Assembly (NCBI GenBank): GCA_007449985.2
Contig: VIIQ02000106.1
Location: 310,001-374,000, forward strand
Source: Desmodesmus armatus
Lineage: Eukaryota > Chlorophyta > Chlorophyceae > Sphaeropleales > Scenedesmaceae
Direction: 5' to 3'
DNA length: 64,000 bases
Every line of letters begins with the position of its first letter. The stretch's first letter is position 1. A program made the position numbers and the translations under genes. The notes below the pieces were generated by a model. It was not told where the DNA came from and made no database searches. It saw only the letters and a program-made list of their open reading frames with translations. Shown here one piece after another: positions 1-12,200 of the stretch.

Positions 1-259
1 TTCGGCAGTTAACTAGGTCTGGAGAGTACCACTATGTGGTGAAAGTATCCAGTAATGAGGGAATGACAGCACAGTGGCAGCATATGCAGCGGCAGTTCCA
101 TCTCCCCTTCCCTCCTTATAAAAATGGTTCAAAATGGTGCAGAAGGGAACTGTTTCTTCGGATGACTTTCAGCTTGTTTTCTATGCAACCGCTCATGTCG
201 GTCACCCCATGCTCCCTTCATGCTGACATGCTGTGCTGTGCTGTGGTCTTGGCTTGCAG
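1..259 (+). other. intron sequence at left edge of the glutamate synthase gene
   Basis: No coding exon is recognisable here. The stretch ends in a pyrimidine-containing acceptor with AG at 258-259, directly before the first exon of the glutamate synthase gene. The remaining upstream exons, which would encode the glutaminase domain, lie outside the window. Confidence 0.6.
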
Positions 260-3200
260 ATGAAGGCCCGCTATGCCTCCCGTCGGCCCTATGCTGACTG
301 GCTGAAGACCAACACAGTCTCCATTGGTGAAGTGGTGGCCACAGCCCCATCTGCCATGGCCCCTCAGCTGCTTGGGGTGCCTGCTGTCTCGTCAGTGCAC
401 CCAGACCCCAAGAGCCTTGCAGCCAACACATACAGCAGCAAGAGCAACGGGTGAGTGTGGTGTCTGAAGCAGAGTCTTGAACCGCTCTGGCTGGTCTGTC
501 CTACACACGTTGTGCTTTCGCAGCCTAAACTGCGCAAGCTGGCGTCGGATGCAGCAGGCTGCCAGGTGCAGTGTAAAGAGGGTGGGAGCAGCCAGCAGAC
601 TGCGTAGTAGTACTATCCCAAGAGCTTTGTAGGATGGTCTAAAGGTGTGTTGCTGATGTACCTCTGTGCCGCCCCGCAGCAATGGCAACGGCAATGGCAA
701 CGGTAAGGGCCAGGCAGGCTCTTCCATGGATGCAGCCTACATGCACGAGGAAGATGCCATCGTGTCCATCCTGCAACCCCTCAAGACCTTTGGGTGAGAC
801 TACTGATCATATATACACCTTCATACACCCTTTCAACCCCCCCCCCCCTCACACCGCCCTTCACCACACCCTGCAAGGCTGTGTGGCCACGGTGTGAAAG
901 GGTGGGGGCTAAGTGGTGAAAGGGGGTTGCTCGCCTAGTGCATATGGCTGCCTTTTTGTTTCTGGTTTCAAGAAAGTGTGTTTTTAGTCGGCCAGTCAGA
1001 CGCCTACCACCACGCTTGTCGTGTCAAGCGGCCTGCTGGGTTGTGCTTTTGTGTTGCTCCTGCTTGCGTGCAGCTACGTATGCAGCGCTGTTGCCAGAGA
1101 CCTGTGCTCACCACTTAAGCTGCTGTCATAGCAAGTGACTGGACATTGCCCCATCTTGAACCTCTGTCTTCCTTTTGGACCGCCCACGCAGCTTTTGCTG
1201 AGCCAGTTTCATTACTGTCAATGTTATTTTTTTGAATTGCGGGCCTGTTGTTACGTTTGACCTTGGCTGCAGGTACACACGCGAGGCCTTAGAGCTGCTG
1301 ATGCTGCCAATGGCGTCTGGTGGTGCTGAGCCGCTCGGCTCGATGGGCAATGATGCTGCCCTGGCCGCCATCAGCAACAGGCCCAAGCAGCCCTACGAGT
1401 ACTTCAAGCAGCTGTTTGCACAGGTGGGCAGCATTTTTTGGTTTGTTTTCGAAGTTTTCACACTTTGTAACTCACTCTTTAGACGGCATTGCCATCTTGT
1501 TTGGTTGGCTGCAATGGCTGTATCTCAAGCAGCTGTTTGCACAGGTAGGCAGCAGTCGCAGTCGCACATGCTCCTCCCACATGTTGTTGATACTATCGTG
1601 TTACGTGGTATGGTTGGTGCATGCAGTCCCTGTCTCTTAAGTAGCATGTTTGCACGTGTGTGAGGCTCTTAGACGGTCACAGCTGTACATATTTGCAGCT
1701 GTGGGATGAGTTGCAGACTCAGGCTGTGCCTGTGGGCGTTGCACTCAGCATTGCTTAGCCGCAGCCGCCTTCTGTCCACTCCCCAGCCAGCAGTGATCTT
1801 TCCACCCATCTGCTTTGCACACTTGGTGCATCTGCTGTCGATGTGTGACTTTGGGATGAATGCTATCACACCTTTGGGTTGCCAACACTGACCAAACCTG
1901 TCTGCCGCTGCCCCATCCTTACCACCCCTTGGTCTCTGGCGCCAGGTGACCAACCCTGCCATCGACCCTTTCAGGGAGGCTGTGGTTACATCGCTGCGCT
2001 GCTTCATCGGCCCAGAGGGTGACATAACCACCTGCCAGCCCTCTCACGCCAAGAGGCTGGAGCTGGCGCAGCCCATCCTCACCCTGCATGAGATGGCAGC
2101 AATGAAGATCATCAACGCCAAGAAGTGGAAGGCCAAGGTGTGCGTGTTTGTGTGTGTGTGTGTGGGGGGGGGGGTAGATGATGCCGTGTGCATTGGCCAA
2201 TGCCGTGTGCATTGGCCATGCACACGGCATCATCTGCAAAACCTCTACCATGGTAGAGGTTTTGTGGAGAGACAGTGAGCCGCCAACACTAAGTGGTATG
2301 GTTAGCGCTGGTGGCGAGGGTCGGAACGGGGGCATAGGGGGGCACACGGGCCCAAGCGCCAGACCTCGCAGTCGACCATACACAAAAACTGTACCACATT
2401 GTTTCATCGGTACTGTCCATGCTGCTGCAGGTCATTGACATTACCTATGACGTGTCGGCTGGCCCAGAGGGGCTGCTGCCAGCACTGAAGGACGTCTGTG
2501 ACCAAGCCCAGGTGTGTGCAATGCTTATGTAACAGCTGGAAGAGTAACTGATTTGTGTGGAATTGACTCACTTCCCATGCAACATGCCCACTTGGTCTAG
2601 TCCGTAACCAATGTGTCTGCGTTGGTCTCAGGCTTGCAGCGGCAGTTGCTTGCTGCCTGCAGACGTGTTTATGGGCCTGCCGCATGTAGGCTGAGCAGCA
2701 GCTTATGACTCCGTTTCAAATGTGTGAAAGGAAGCATGCTCGTGGCCTGGCATGTGTCAACACATCCATGCATTACGTTCACATGGAGCTGTGAAAATGA
2801 GGAACTCATGTCATCAAGCGCCAGACCCAAAGCCTGCCGCCTGCTTCTGCGCCTATTTCACCATGCAGAAAGCCATTGAGAAGGGTTTCAGCTTCATCAC
2901 CCTGCTTGTGACCTGCATACGGGGCTGAAAAGCTTAGAACACATATGTTAACTAGCTCAAGGCCGTACACCCTGCTGGCTGCATGTGTGCCTGTTGCCTT
3001 GTAGTGTTTTTAATCATTGTTATCAAGTGATTGTAATGGATTGTTTTGTAACGTGTGCGTGCTGCCTCACAGAAAGCCATTGAGAAGGGGTTCAGCTTCA
3101 TCATCCTCAGCGATCGTAAAATTCATAATGAATTTCGAAATCTTTACTCCGCATATATTTTTGTTGTATCTTCCTGCCTCACAGAAAGCCATTGAGAAGG

Positions 3201-6200
3201 GTTTCAGCTTCATCATCCTGAGTGACCGTGCCTTTGGCCCCAGTCGCGTGCCCATCCCCTCCCTGCTGGCCACTGGTGCTGTGCACCACCACCTGGTGGG
3301 ACTCAAGATGAGGACACAGGCTGGGCTGCTGGTGGAGACTGCTGAGGTGAGTTATGGGGGTTTGGGTTGGTTTTCTTGGGCAGATTCTTGGTTTTTGACC
3401 CTGCTAGCTCAAGATGAGGACACAGGCTGGGCTACTGGGGGAGACTGCTGAGGTGGCTTCTAGGGTGGATGTGCTGGGTTGTGGATCCTGCTTGCCAGTA
3501 CTGCGTGCACACCGGAGCATCTTTCACACTACAGGGTGTAGATACCCTGCCGCTGGCATGCATCACTGACCAGCCCCCTGCCCTTGCAGTTTGCCTGCCA
3601 CAGGCTTGTGAGGTGCACCAGTGCCATGCGCACATTACTTGTTACCCACTCAAACTGTACTTACTCTGCTGCTTCATACACACTGAGCCAGGTTTTGCCC
3701 CCTGTACCCCCCCCCCTTTTACACAGGCTCGTGAGGTGCATCAGTTCTGCACCCTGATTGGCTACGGTGCCGACGCCATCTGCCCCTACCTGGCTTATGA
3801 GTCCCTCTTTGCCCTCCATGAGACTGGCAAGCTGCCAGCCACAATGAGCAGGGAGGACATCGTGCAGAAGTATATCAAGTGAGTCTCACTCCTTGAAATT
3901 TCCATAAGGTTGCCTCCCTTTTTGCTGCCAGCGGATCAGTTTAACCCCCAGGCTAGAGCATGACGATCATCCGTGTTGGTCGTCTAGTGCTTGTACGGAC
4001 ACCGCAGCAAAGTACAAAGGGACGTGCAAGTGGGCTTGGGGTGAAACGTCTCAGGTGGTAGTGGCAAGCTACTTGCTCTGAACATTGAGCATGTTTGGCC
4101 AGCCGGTGGGAGTCCGCCGCCCCTGGTAACCCAAAGAAAACGCTGAGTGTGGTCGCTGCTGTTTGATTCTTTGTTGCAGGGCCATTGGCGTGGGCATCCT
4201 CAAGGTCATGGCTAAGATGGGCATCAGCACAGTGGCCTCCTACAAGGGCGCACAGATCTTTGAGGTGAGCTTTTTGTGTGTACGTGTGTGTGTGTGTGTG
4301 TGGGGGGGGGGCTAGTGAACGCAGAGCTGATGCTGTGCATGTGGCTGCTTGATGCTTATCCTGATGCTGCACACATATTAGTCTGCAAGATGGCCCGATA
4401 TGCATGCTTAGCCTGTACTGCAGTATCATCATATACGGGCAGTCAGGTGTGATCCTGACCCAGTTCAGTAGTGGTGTGCACAGATCTTCGAGGTGAGGTT
4501 GTGTACAGTAGTACTGTAGGAAGCGGAGTGGTGAAATTTCACGCGTGCTGCAGCGCACGTTGATGCTGAACACACTGTGGTCTGCTCATCGACCGGTTTG
4601 ATGCGTGCGTTGCTTGTTTTGCAGTGTTGCTGTAGCCAAGGTAACTGAAGGTGAATTTGATGTTGCTGCTGCCCTGTGTTGCCGCAGTGCCTGGGTCTGG
4701 CCTCTGAGGTGGTTGACATCTGCTTCAAGGGTACTGCCAGCAGGATCGGTGGTGTCGGCTTTGAGCAGCTGGCAAGGGACATGATGGCCCTGCACCAGGC
4801 AGCATACAAGGTACTCATAGTTAGGTTATTCATTTGAATAATTTACAATATTCATATTTATACTTGATCAATTTCTTTTCAGATTTGACGGTGCGGCCGC
4901 TGCTTGAACGGCTTGGTGGCTTGATATTGCACAAGGCTGAATGGCATGCATCCTACCCCAGGTTCCCAGTGGCAGGTCGCACACACATCGTATCCTGCTT
5001 GAGTTCTCGTCAGGATGCTGTAGAAATGATGATAATAAGGGCCGTGCTGCCCGGTATGGACGCATGTTCTTCCGTGGTGCACTGAAAATCGATGTGGCGC
5101 TGTGGTAACCCAAGATATGTGTTTTTTTCCAGGGCACGGCTTTTGCTGATGACACGGCTGAGGCGCATGCTGTCCCCCACGCGGGAGACTACCACTTCCG
5201 TGCCAACCCTGGAGCAGAAAAGCACCTGAACGACCCCGCAGCAGTGGCTGCGCTGCAGGCCGCAGTACAGGTATGTCTACATCGACATGTGCAGCTAGCA
5301 TGTAGCGTTGCTTTTGTTATTTGTACACAATTTATTGAAACAAGCATCAATGCAGTGTTTGTGCGTCACATCGGCAGCTGTGGACTTGGCTGCATGATGT
5401 GCCTGCACCTTATGTTGTCCATTGGACAGATGCGATGTCAACAACACAGCAACTCAGGAAAAACAGGCACACCATGATAACAAAACCAACATAGTTGGTG
5501 ACCATGGGGGTGGTTCTGCAGCACCATCCACCACTGACTAGGGGTGTTGTCATTCTGTGCGCAAGAATGTTTTGCTTGCTGATGTGTTGCCTGCAGAGCA
5601 ACGACCGTGAGAAGTACTGGCAGTTTGCCAAGATGAACCATGAGCTGTCAAAGAACATCACCCTGAGGGGCATGCTGCGCTTCAAGGGCAGCTCATCAGG
5701 TAAGTTGGGCATTCAATATGGGAGGATGGGTGCATGTTGACCTGAACAATGCGTTGTCAGCCGCCCCTGACCTCTTGCCAGCCTTTTGTAGTACAAATCG
5801 ACACCCTTGTGGCAGTGCTTTTGTACGTTGAACCGCCATAATGCTATGACCAACCATACAGTGTTTAAAGTTTTCATAAATCAATAGTACCTTTGCCGTG
5901 CTGTCGCATCATCCTGACTGTGCAGGCCCCATCCCACTGGAGGAGGTGGAGCCCGCTGCCTCCATCGTGAAGCGTTTTGTGACTGGTGCCATGAGCTACG
6001 GCAGTATCAGCTTGGAGGCACACACGACGCTGGCACTGGCTATGAACACCATCGGGGGCAAAAGCAACAGCGGAGAGGGTAGGCACCTTGTTCTGCGTTT
6101 CAAATAGTTTGCACTTTGTACAGTTTGTGTACGGTATGTTGGTGTTTGCAGGGTCCGCTTGATTTGCTGAAGACATGTGATGTTTGCAGCAAACCCCTGA

Positions 6201-9200
6201 TGTTGTATCAAAGGTTTGAAAAGCATGCTGGTTTGTGTTGGTTCGGCTCCAAGCCGCCAATTTTTTGCGTCCTAAGCTGCTGCAAGGGGCTCGGCACAAG
6301 CACTTAGTGAACCCCGTCAATCTAGAACCTTCTTGTTTGTGCTGACAGGTGGCGAGAACCCACGCCGTCTGGAGCCCCTGCCTGGGGGTGTGCGCAACCC
6401 ACTGCGCTCAGCCATCAAGCAGATTGCCAGTGGGCGCTTTGGAGTGTCGGCCTACTACCTCACAAACGCAGATGAGCTCCAGATCAAGATCTCCCAGGTA
6501 AATTTGTGCTGAGTGCTTGCAGGGGCACTGAGTCTTGTCCATCAGCAAAGCTGTATTGCATATAGCTGCTGGCTCCAAATTCAACCTCAGTGGTTGGGCT
6601 GTACCCTGTGCTAGCGTTGATGTCGGTTACTTTGGCTGCCACAGCTGCAGCCTTCACCCTGCCGGGGTTCAGTCAACGGCCAGCCAGTCAACAAATGACT
6701 GGGTGTTCACTGAACCCTGGCAGATATATGCAACAGCTGTGGCAGCCAAAGTAAGCTTTTATCCGGACAAACCCTGGCATGTTCCCTGCATTCTGGAGTG
6801 CGCCAATTTGTTGTCCAACCAAAGCAAGCTCCTGCAGGCAGCTGCGGATGCTTCTTTGCTGGGCATGTTTGCCGCTCGGCAGCCTCTCATTGTGTTGCAT
6901 CATTGTCGTCCTTGTCCTTGTCTGATCAACCTCACACCTGACCTGAGAGACTGGGGTACGACAGGCCCCTTGGGGCAACCTCACGAGCCACCCTTGGCTC
7001 GCTGGCTAGTGATGAAGTTCGGGATCTCCTCCCACCACTGTACTGTACTGTACTGCTTGTGTTCCCACTTGCAGGGTGCCAAGCCAGGAGAGGGTGGTGA
7101 GCTGCCCGGCAAGAAGGTTGCTGGCGACATCGCAGTGACACGAAACAGCACCCCAGGCGTGGGCCTGATCAGTCCCCCTCCCCACCACGACATCTATTCG
7201 ATTGAGGACCTGGCCCAGCTGATCTACGACCTCAAGAGCAGCAACCCCAAGGCTCGGTACGCACCAAAAGCTTTGGCTGTGCTGCTTCTGTGTGCAACAC
7301 CTAGTAAAGCATCTTTGAAATCTGGGAACATCGAAATGTGGGTTCAGCTGACTCATGTTTGACAGCCAATCAACTGCCATCTCACAGAAATAGTATCTTG
7401 AAAATGCCTGCTGATCGGACCTGGTTTGTGTTCTACCGATAGCCATCTGAAGGAAGCTTCCGGCCGGTGTTGCGCCTGTGTCTGCAGTGTGTCTGTCAAG
7501 CTGGTGTCTGAGAACGGCGTGGGTGTGGTGGCGAGTGGCGTGGTGAAGGGCCACGCAGACCATGTGCTTATCAGCGGGCACGACGGTGGAACTGGTGGGT
7601 GTCGTGCTGTACTTTGAGGGAAGATCTTCACTTGGTTGAATGCTGCCGAAAGCACTCAGCCCAGGGGTGGTGTGGTTAGGGCACACTTGCGGTCTCAATA
7701 CTGCCAAAACATGCGTTGGGGCACCTAAGAAAAGCACACTGTGCCTTTCCCCCCAGGCTAAAGCAAGCTGTATGAGCCTTGAATGCAGTAGTCTGGTAAA
7801 TATATCGCGCGCGATGTCACTAGTGCTCTTACACTCCATGTCTCTTCGGTTCGCTTTCGCGCAGGTGCTGCAAAGTGGACCTCTATCAAGCACGCTGGCC
7901 TGCCCTGGGAGCTGGGCCTGGCAGAGACCCACCAAACCCTGGTGGCAAATGACCTCAGGGGCCGTACCACTCTGCAGGTGTGATCACTCACTGTCCTGCT
8001 GTATTCTTGTAAGGTGCAGGGAAGAGGGGGGGGGTGCATGTGTATGCAGCTGTTTGAGCATGTGTGGTTGTGATCGTGTGTTCTGACGTCTGTCTGCTGT
8101 TCTGATGCCTTGTGCAACGCTTTTGGGGGAGTATGTTACATGGACATTTTCGCCAAACAACAATGGCATTGCCCACCAGGATCGAGCCAGGTGAACCTCA
8201 TAAGTTGTCTCCCCTGCGGTGGTTTGCACCACCTACACCGGGTTGACCAAAGAAGGCAGAACCACCAGAATTGCAGCAAGTGCCAGCCATGCTAGGAACC
8301 TATTGTGTGCAGAGATGAGGGCAGGCAACTATACCAGTGTGGACACAAGAAACAGAACAAAGTCAGTCAAATACCCATAGTAAGGCCAAGCAAGCGTGCT
8401 CTGCGCACTTTCATTTTGTACAAAGTGTGTGCCAGGGCCGACTGTTCGGCATGTTGAAACACAGTAGCAACACAATCTTGGTCACCCAACTGGACTGAAG
8501 CCGGGTCAGCAAAGGCTGGGCAGGCGGTGCGCAGATCATCATACACGGGACATTCAAGAATGAAGTGCTTTAGATCTTCAACATTGTTGCTGGTGCCAGT
8601 ACGGGCCAGCACAGCAGCGCGGTTGGCCAGCGAAGCGTCCTGACCAGAGCACAAACGACAGATGCGATCCGCCCTTGGGACAGACTCCCTACGCTTGCGA
8701 CCCTGCTCAATTTCAAGATGTGCAGAGCCAACACGCAACTGCGCCAGGTTTTGTGCCACGTTGAAAGACAAGCACAACTTCATATGCGGGGCTGCATGGT
8801 CTCTAGAGAAAGGATCAAAGCCAGGGTCAAGAGGGTATACCCATGCATGGTGTGTAAGCCTGTGAATGCCGGCAGACGGTGCAGTGCGAGGGCTGCCTTC
8901 TGTAAGACCCTGCCACCTATCACGGAACAGGCCAGCCAAGGCAGCCTGCACAGCTGACTCCTGCCACCGCTGCTGCAACACCCACTCCAAAGGCTGCTGC
9001 CGCCAGCTACTATCAAGGAGCTGCAAGCCAGACATAGTGTGCAACACACCATACGACCAGCAACGCTGACAGCCATCCAAGGCCAACATAACGTCCTCGC
9101 GCCACACACAACTGGCCAGTGACCTGGGCTCCTCATCACGCGAATCCGACAGCTTGGTCCACCACCGCGCAGCCAGGACTACCCAGTGGTACATGACGGG

Positions 9201-12200
9201 AATGCGGTGCAGGTCCCGGTATAATACATCCTTGGCAACCCCTTTGATGGATCCTGTCATGATCCTCAGGAACGAGGTGTGCACACTCTCGGCTTGTGTG
9301 TCGTACGGTGCGGAGTGCAGGCGCTTCACAAACATTGCCGGGCCCCAGATATGCGACGCATATGACAACACAGGCTCGACCAAAATATCAAACATTCTGC
9401 ACTTGATGTCAAACTGGGTGAGGCAAGCCCGACGACAGCGCGTCAGCATGGCATGCATGGCTTTGCTGCCGGAAACTGCCAGCGCGTCCGACGCCCCCAG
9501 AAGCCCCCGAGTGGCATGCACACGCACGCCCAGATACACGTACTCTGATTGCAGCGCAATTTCACGGCCCCGAAACACAAGGCGAAACCCTGCAGGCACC
9601 CTCAAGTGTTGCGGGCGGAAACACACGACACAAGTCTTGTGCGGCGCAAGGTTCACCTCCATATCAAACAATGTGCAGAAGACATCAAGCACATCCACGA
9701 TCTGCTGTATCTCGCAGGCCTCGAAGCTGAGCAACCCCACGTCGTCAGCATACATCACGTCAGGCACCTTAAGTCCACTCAGCACTGGCCCTGCCCCCGG
9801 CAACTTGAGCCTGATCAGGTAATGCAGCAACTCAATAAACAGGCCGAACAAGAGGGGGCTCAGCTCACTCCCCTGCTTTGTGCCAGACACTGTGGGGAAG
9901 GCGTCCCCAAGCTCCCCATTGACTGCCACCTGACAGCACACCCGATCATACAACGCCACCAACATGTCCAGAAAGGGGCCATGCACACCCAACTGTCGAC
10001 ATCGCTCCAACAACAGGTCCCTCCTAACCTTGTCAAAAGCCTTCTTAAAGTCCACAAAGACCACATACAAGCGACGGCGGCGATGCTGCGCCACACTGAT
10101 CAGATGCTGCAGCGTGAAGATGGCATCTAGTGTGCCATGGCCCGGCCTAAAGCCACACTGGGTGGGAGCCCGAAGTGACAGGAGTGACGCCAACCGCTCA
10201 AAGCGCTGATTCAAGAAGCGATCCAACATGCGGGAAAAGACAGGTGACACAGAGATACCTCTGTACTGGTCCCGTACTGCCAGGGCAGCAGGGCTCAGCG
10301 ACTTCGGCACGGGGACCAACTTGCTGGTGCGCATAACCTCCGGGACACAAGCATTAGAGAACATGGCCTGCAGCAACCACTGTGCACACTCAACAACGAC
10401 AGGACAGGCCGGCAGAGGGTCACCACTCGAACCTGTATCACGGACAGGGGCAGCGGCCAGCCTTAAGAGCTCTCCAGTCAGCCCCTGAGCATCAGGGGCT
10501 TCCCAGCAGCAGCCTGCAGCCTGCCGGGCAGGCAGTGGTTGCCGCCAGCGCCATGCATTGTTCCACCTCAGCCAGGGTGACATCAGCGTTAAGTGCAGCC
10601 ATGGCTGCCTCCTGACCCCGAGGGGCTGCTGCGTACAGCTGCTGCTTGAGAGCGACCTCATCGACAGACAGGGCCTGTGGATGGGGTGCCGCCCCCAACA
10701 GGACCCTAAAATAGTCCGTCCAAGCCGCCACGTCCGACAAAGGTGTTTGCGGGCGCCTATCCCCAAAAAACACATGCCAGTAGTCCTTCTGGGTGTGCCC
10801 AAAGTAGGTGCCCAGCATATCAATCTGCACACGCATTGCATGCTCCCGCTTTTTGCGCTTACAACAGCTCTTGTACTCACGTCGAGCCGCCTCCAAGGCA
10901 TTCCGTGCAACAGGGCACCCGGCCTGAGAGCCATACACACCCCCTCTGCTTGCATGCCAGGCAGCCCATGCCCCATCCAATTCCCCAGAAAGCCGCCTAC
11001 AGTCAGCATCATACCACGGCTGGTCCCTGCGCCCGTGGCCGGGTTGGGCAGGGGCAGGCTGCTCTCTGTCACCTCCCGCACACGAAACCAATTGATCTGA
11101 AAACTGCCGCAACGCACACTCAACACTCACACCACCTGCCTGCCAAGACTGTAACATAGCCTGAAAACAGTCCGCTTGACGCACAAGGGCGCTAGTGTAG
11201 CCAGACCCTGAGGTGGGACGGTGCACCCTGCACCGGCCCCCCCTGCGAGGCACCTCATGACACCGCCTGGGCAGGTCGGTGAGTGACACATAGAGACCAC
11301 AGTGGTCCTTGGAGGCTGACGCCTTGTAAGGCAGGACCCGGAAGGACTGCACATGACGATACAAGGAGGTGGAGGCACAGGCCAGATCAACCACACTGGC
11401 ACCCACTGACTGCTCACCCATGGGATTGGCATAACAGGTGAAGGCCCCTTCCACATCCCCATGGGTCCTACCATTGAGCACAACCGAGGAGACAGCAAAC
11501 AGACCATTCATAAACTCCAGCGCCCGAGGGCGGCTGGGTACAGACATGTCCATAGAGCGCCTGTAGGAAGGTACACACCTCAAATGGTGTAAGGTCGGGA
11601 GAACTGACGGGTCATTGAGACCTGGGGGAACCGCAAGATTAGAGGGCACGTCACAACTCAATCTGCCAATGCGCATGTTCAGGTCCCCAAGAACCAAATG
11701 CTTGTGGCCTCTGGCCTCTGCTGCAGACAGCCCAGCAAACAAGGCAGCCATGGGGTCTGCATCCACCACCCCAGATGCATACACAGCAGAGCCAGGAGGG
11801 CTGAAGTAACACACGGCAACAGTAAGCTGAAAACCTGGCACAACCACCCAGACGATGCCCTCCCTCGGGTCCGTGGTAACCGTCAGCCCTGAGCCCATGC
11901 TCAGTGCAGAGAACCTCTTAACAAACACAGTGATACCCCCATGCGGCCTGCCGCGGCTTGGCCGCGGCCGGACACAATGAAAAGCATCATAGCCAGGCAA
12001 CAACCCTTGAACCTCATGCGTTGTGTCCTCCACGAGCATTGTCTCTACAAAGCCGTAAATGTCACACCCCTGCTCTTGCGCCACAACACTGGGTATCCTA
12101 GTAGCCGCCATGCCCCCCACATTCTGCACAAGGAACCTCACATCTATTGCTGCAACACTATGCGGTGGATTCATCGCCTGCCAGCCCCAGCCCCTGCCCC

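Noticed and set aside
2865..3116. Treating the duplicated exon starts as real alternative exons of GOGAT
   Set aside because: Each copy lacks the rest of the exon and runs into stops or non-conserved sequence; only the 3185-3346 copy continues the family sequence.
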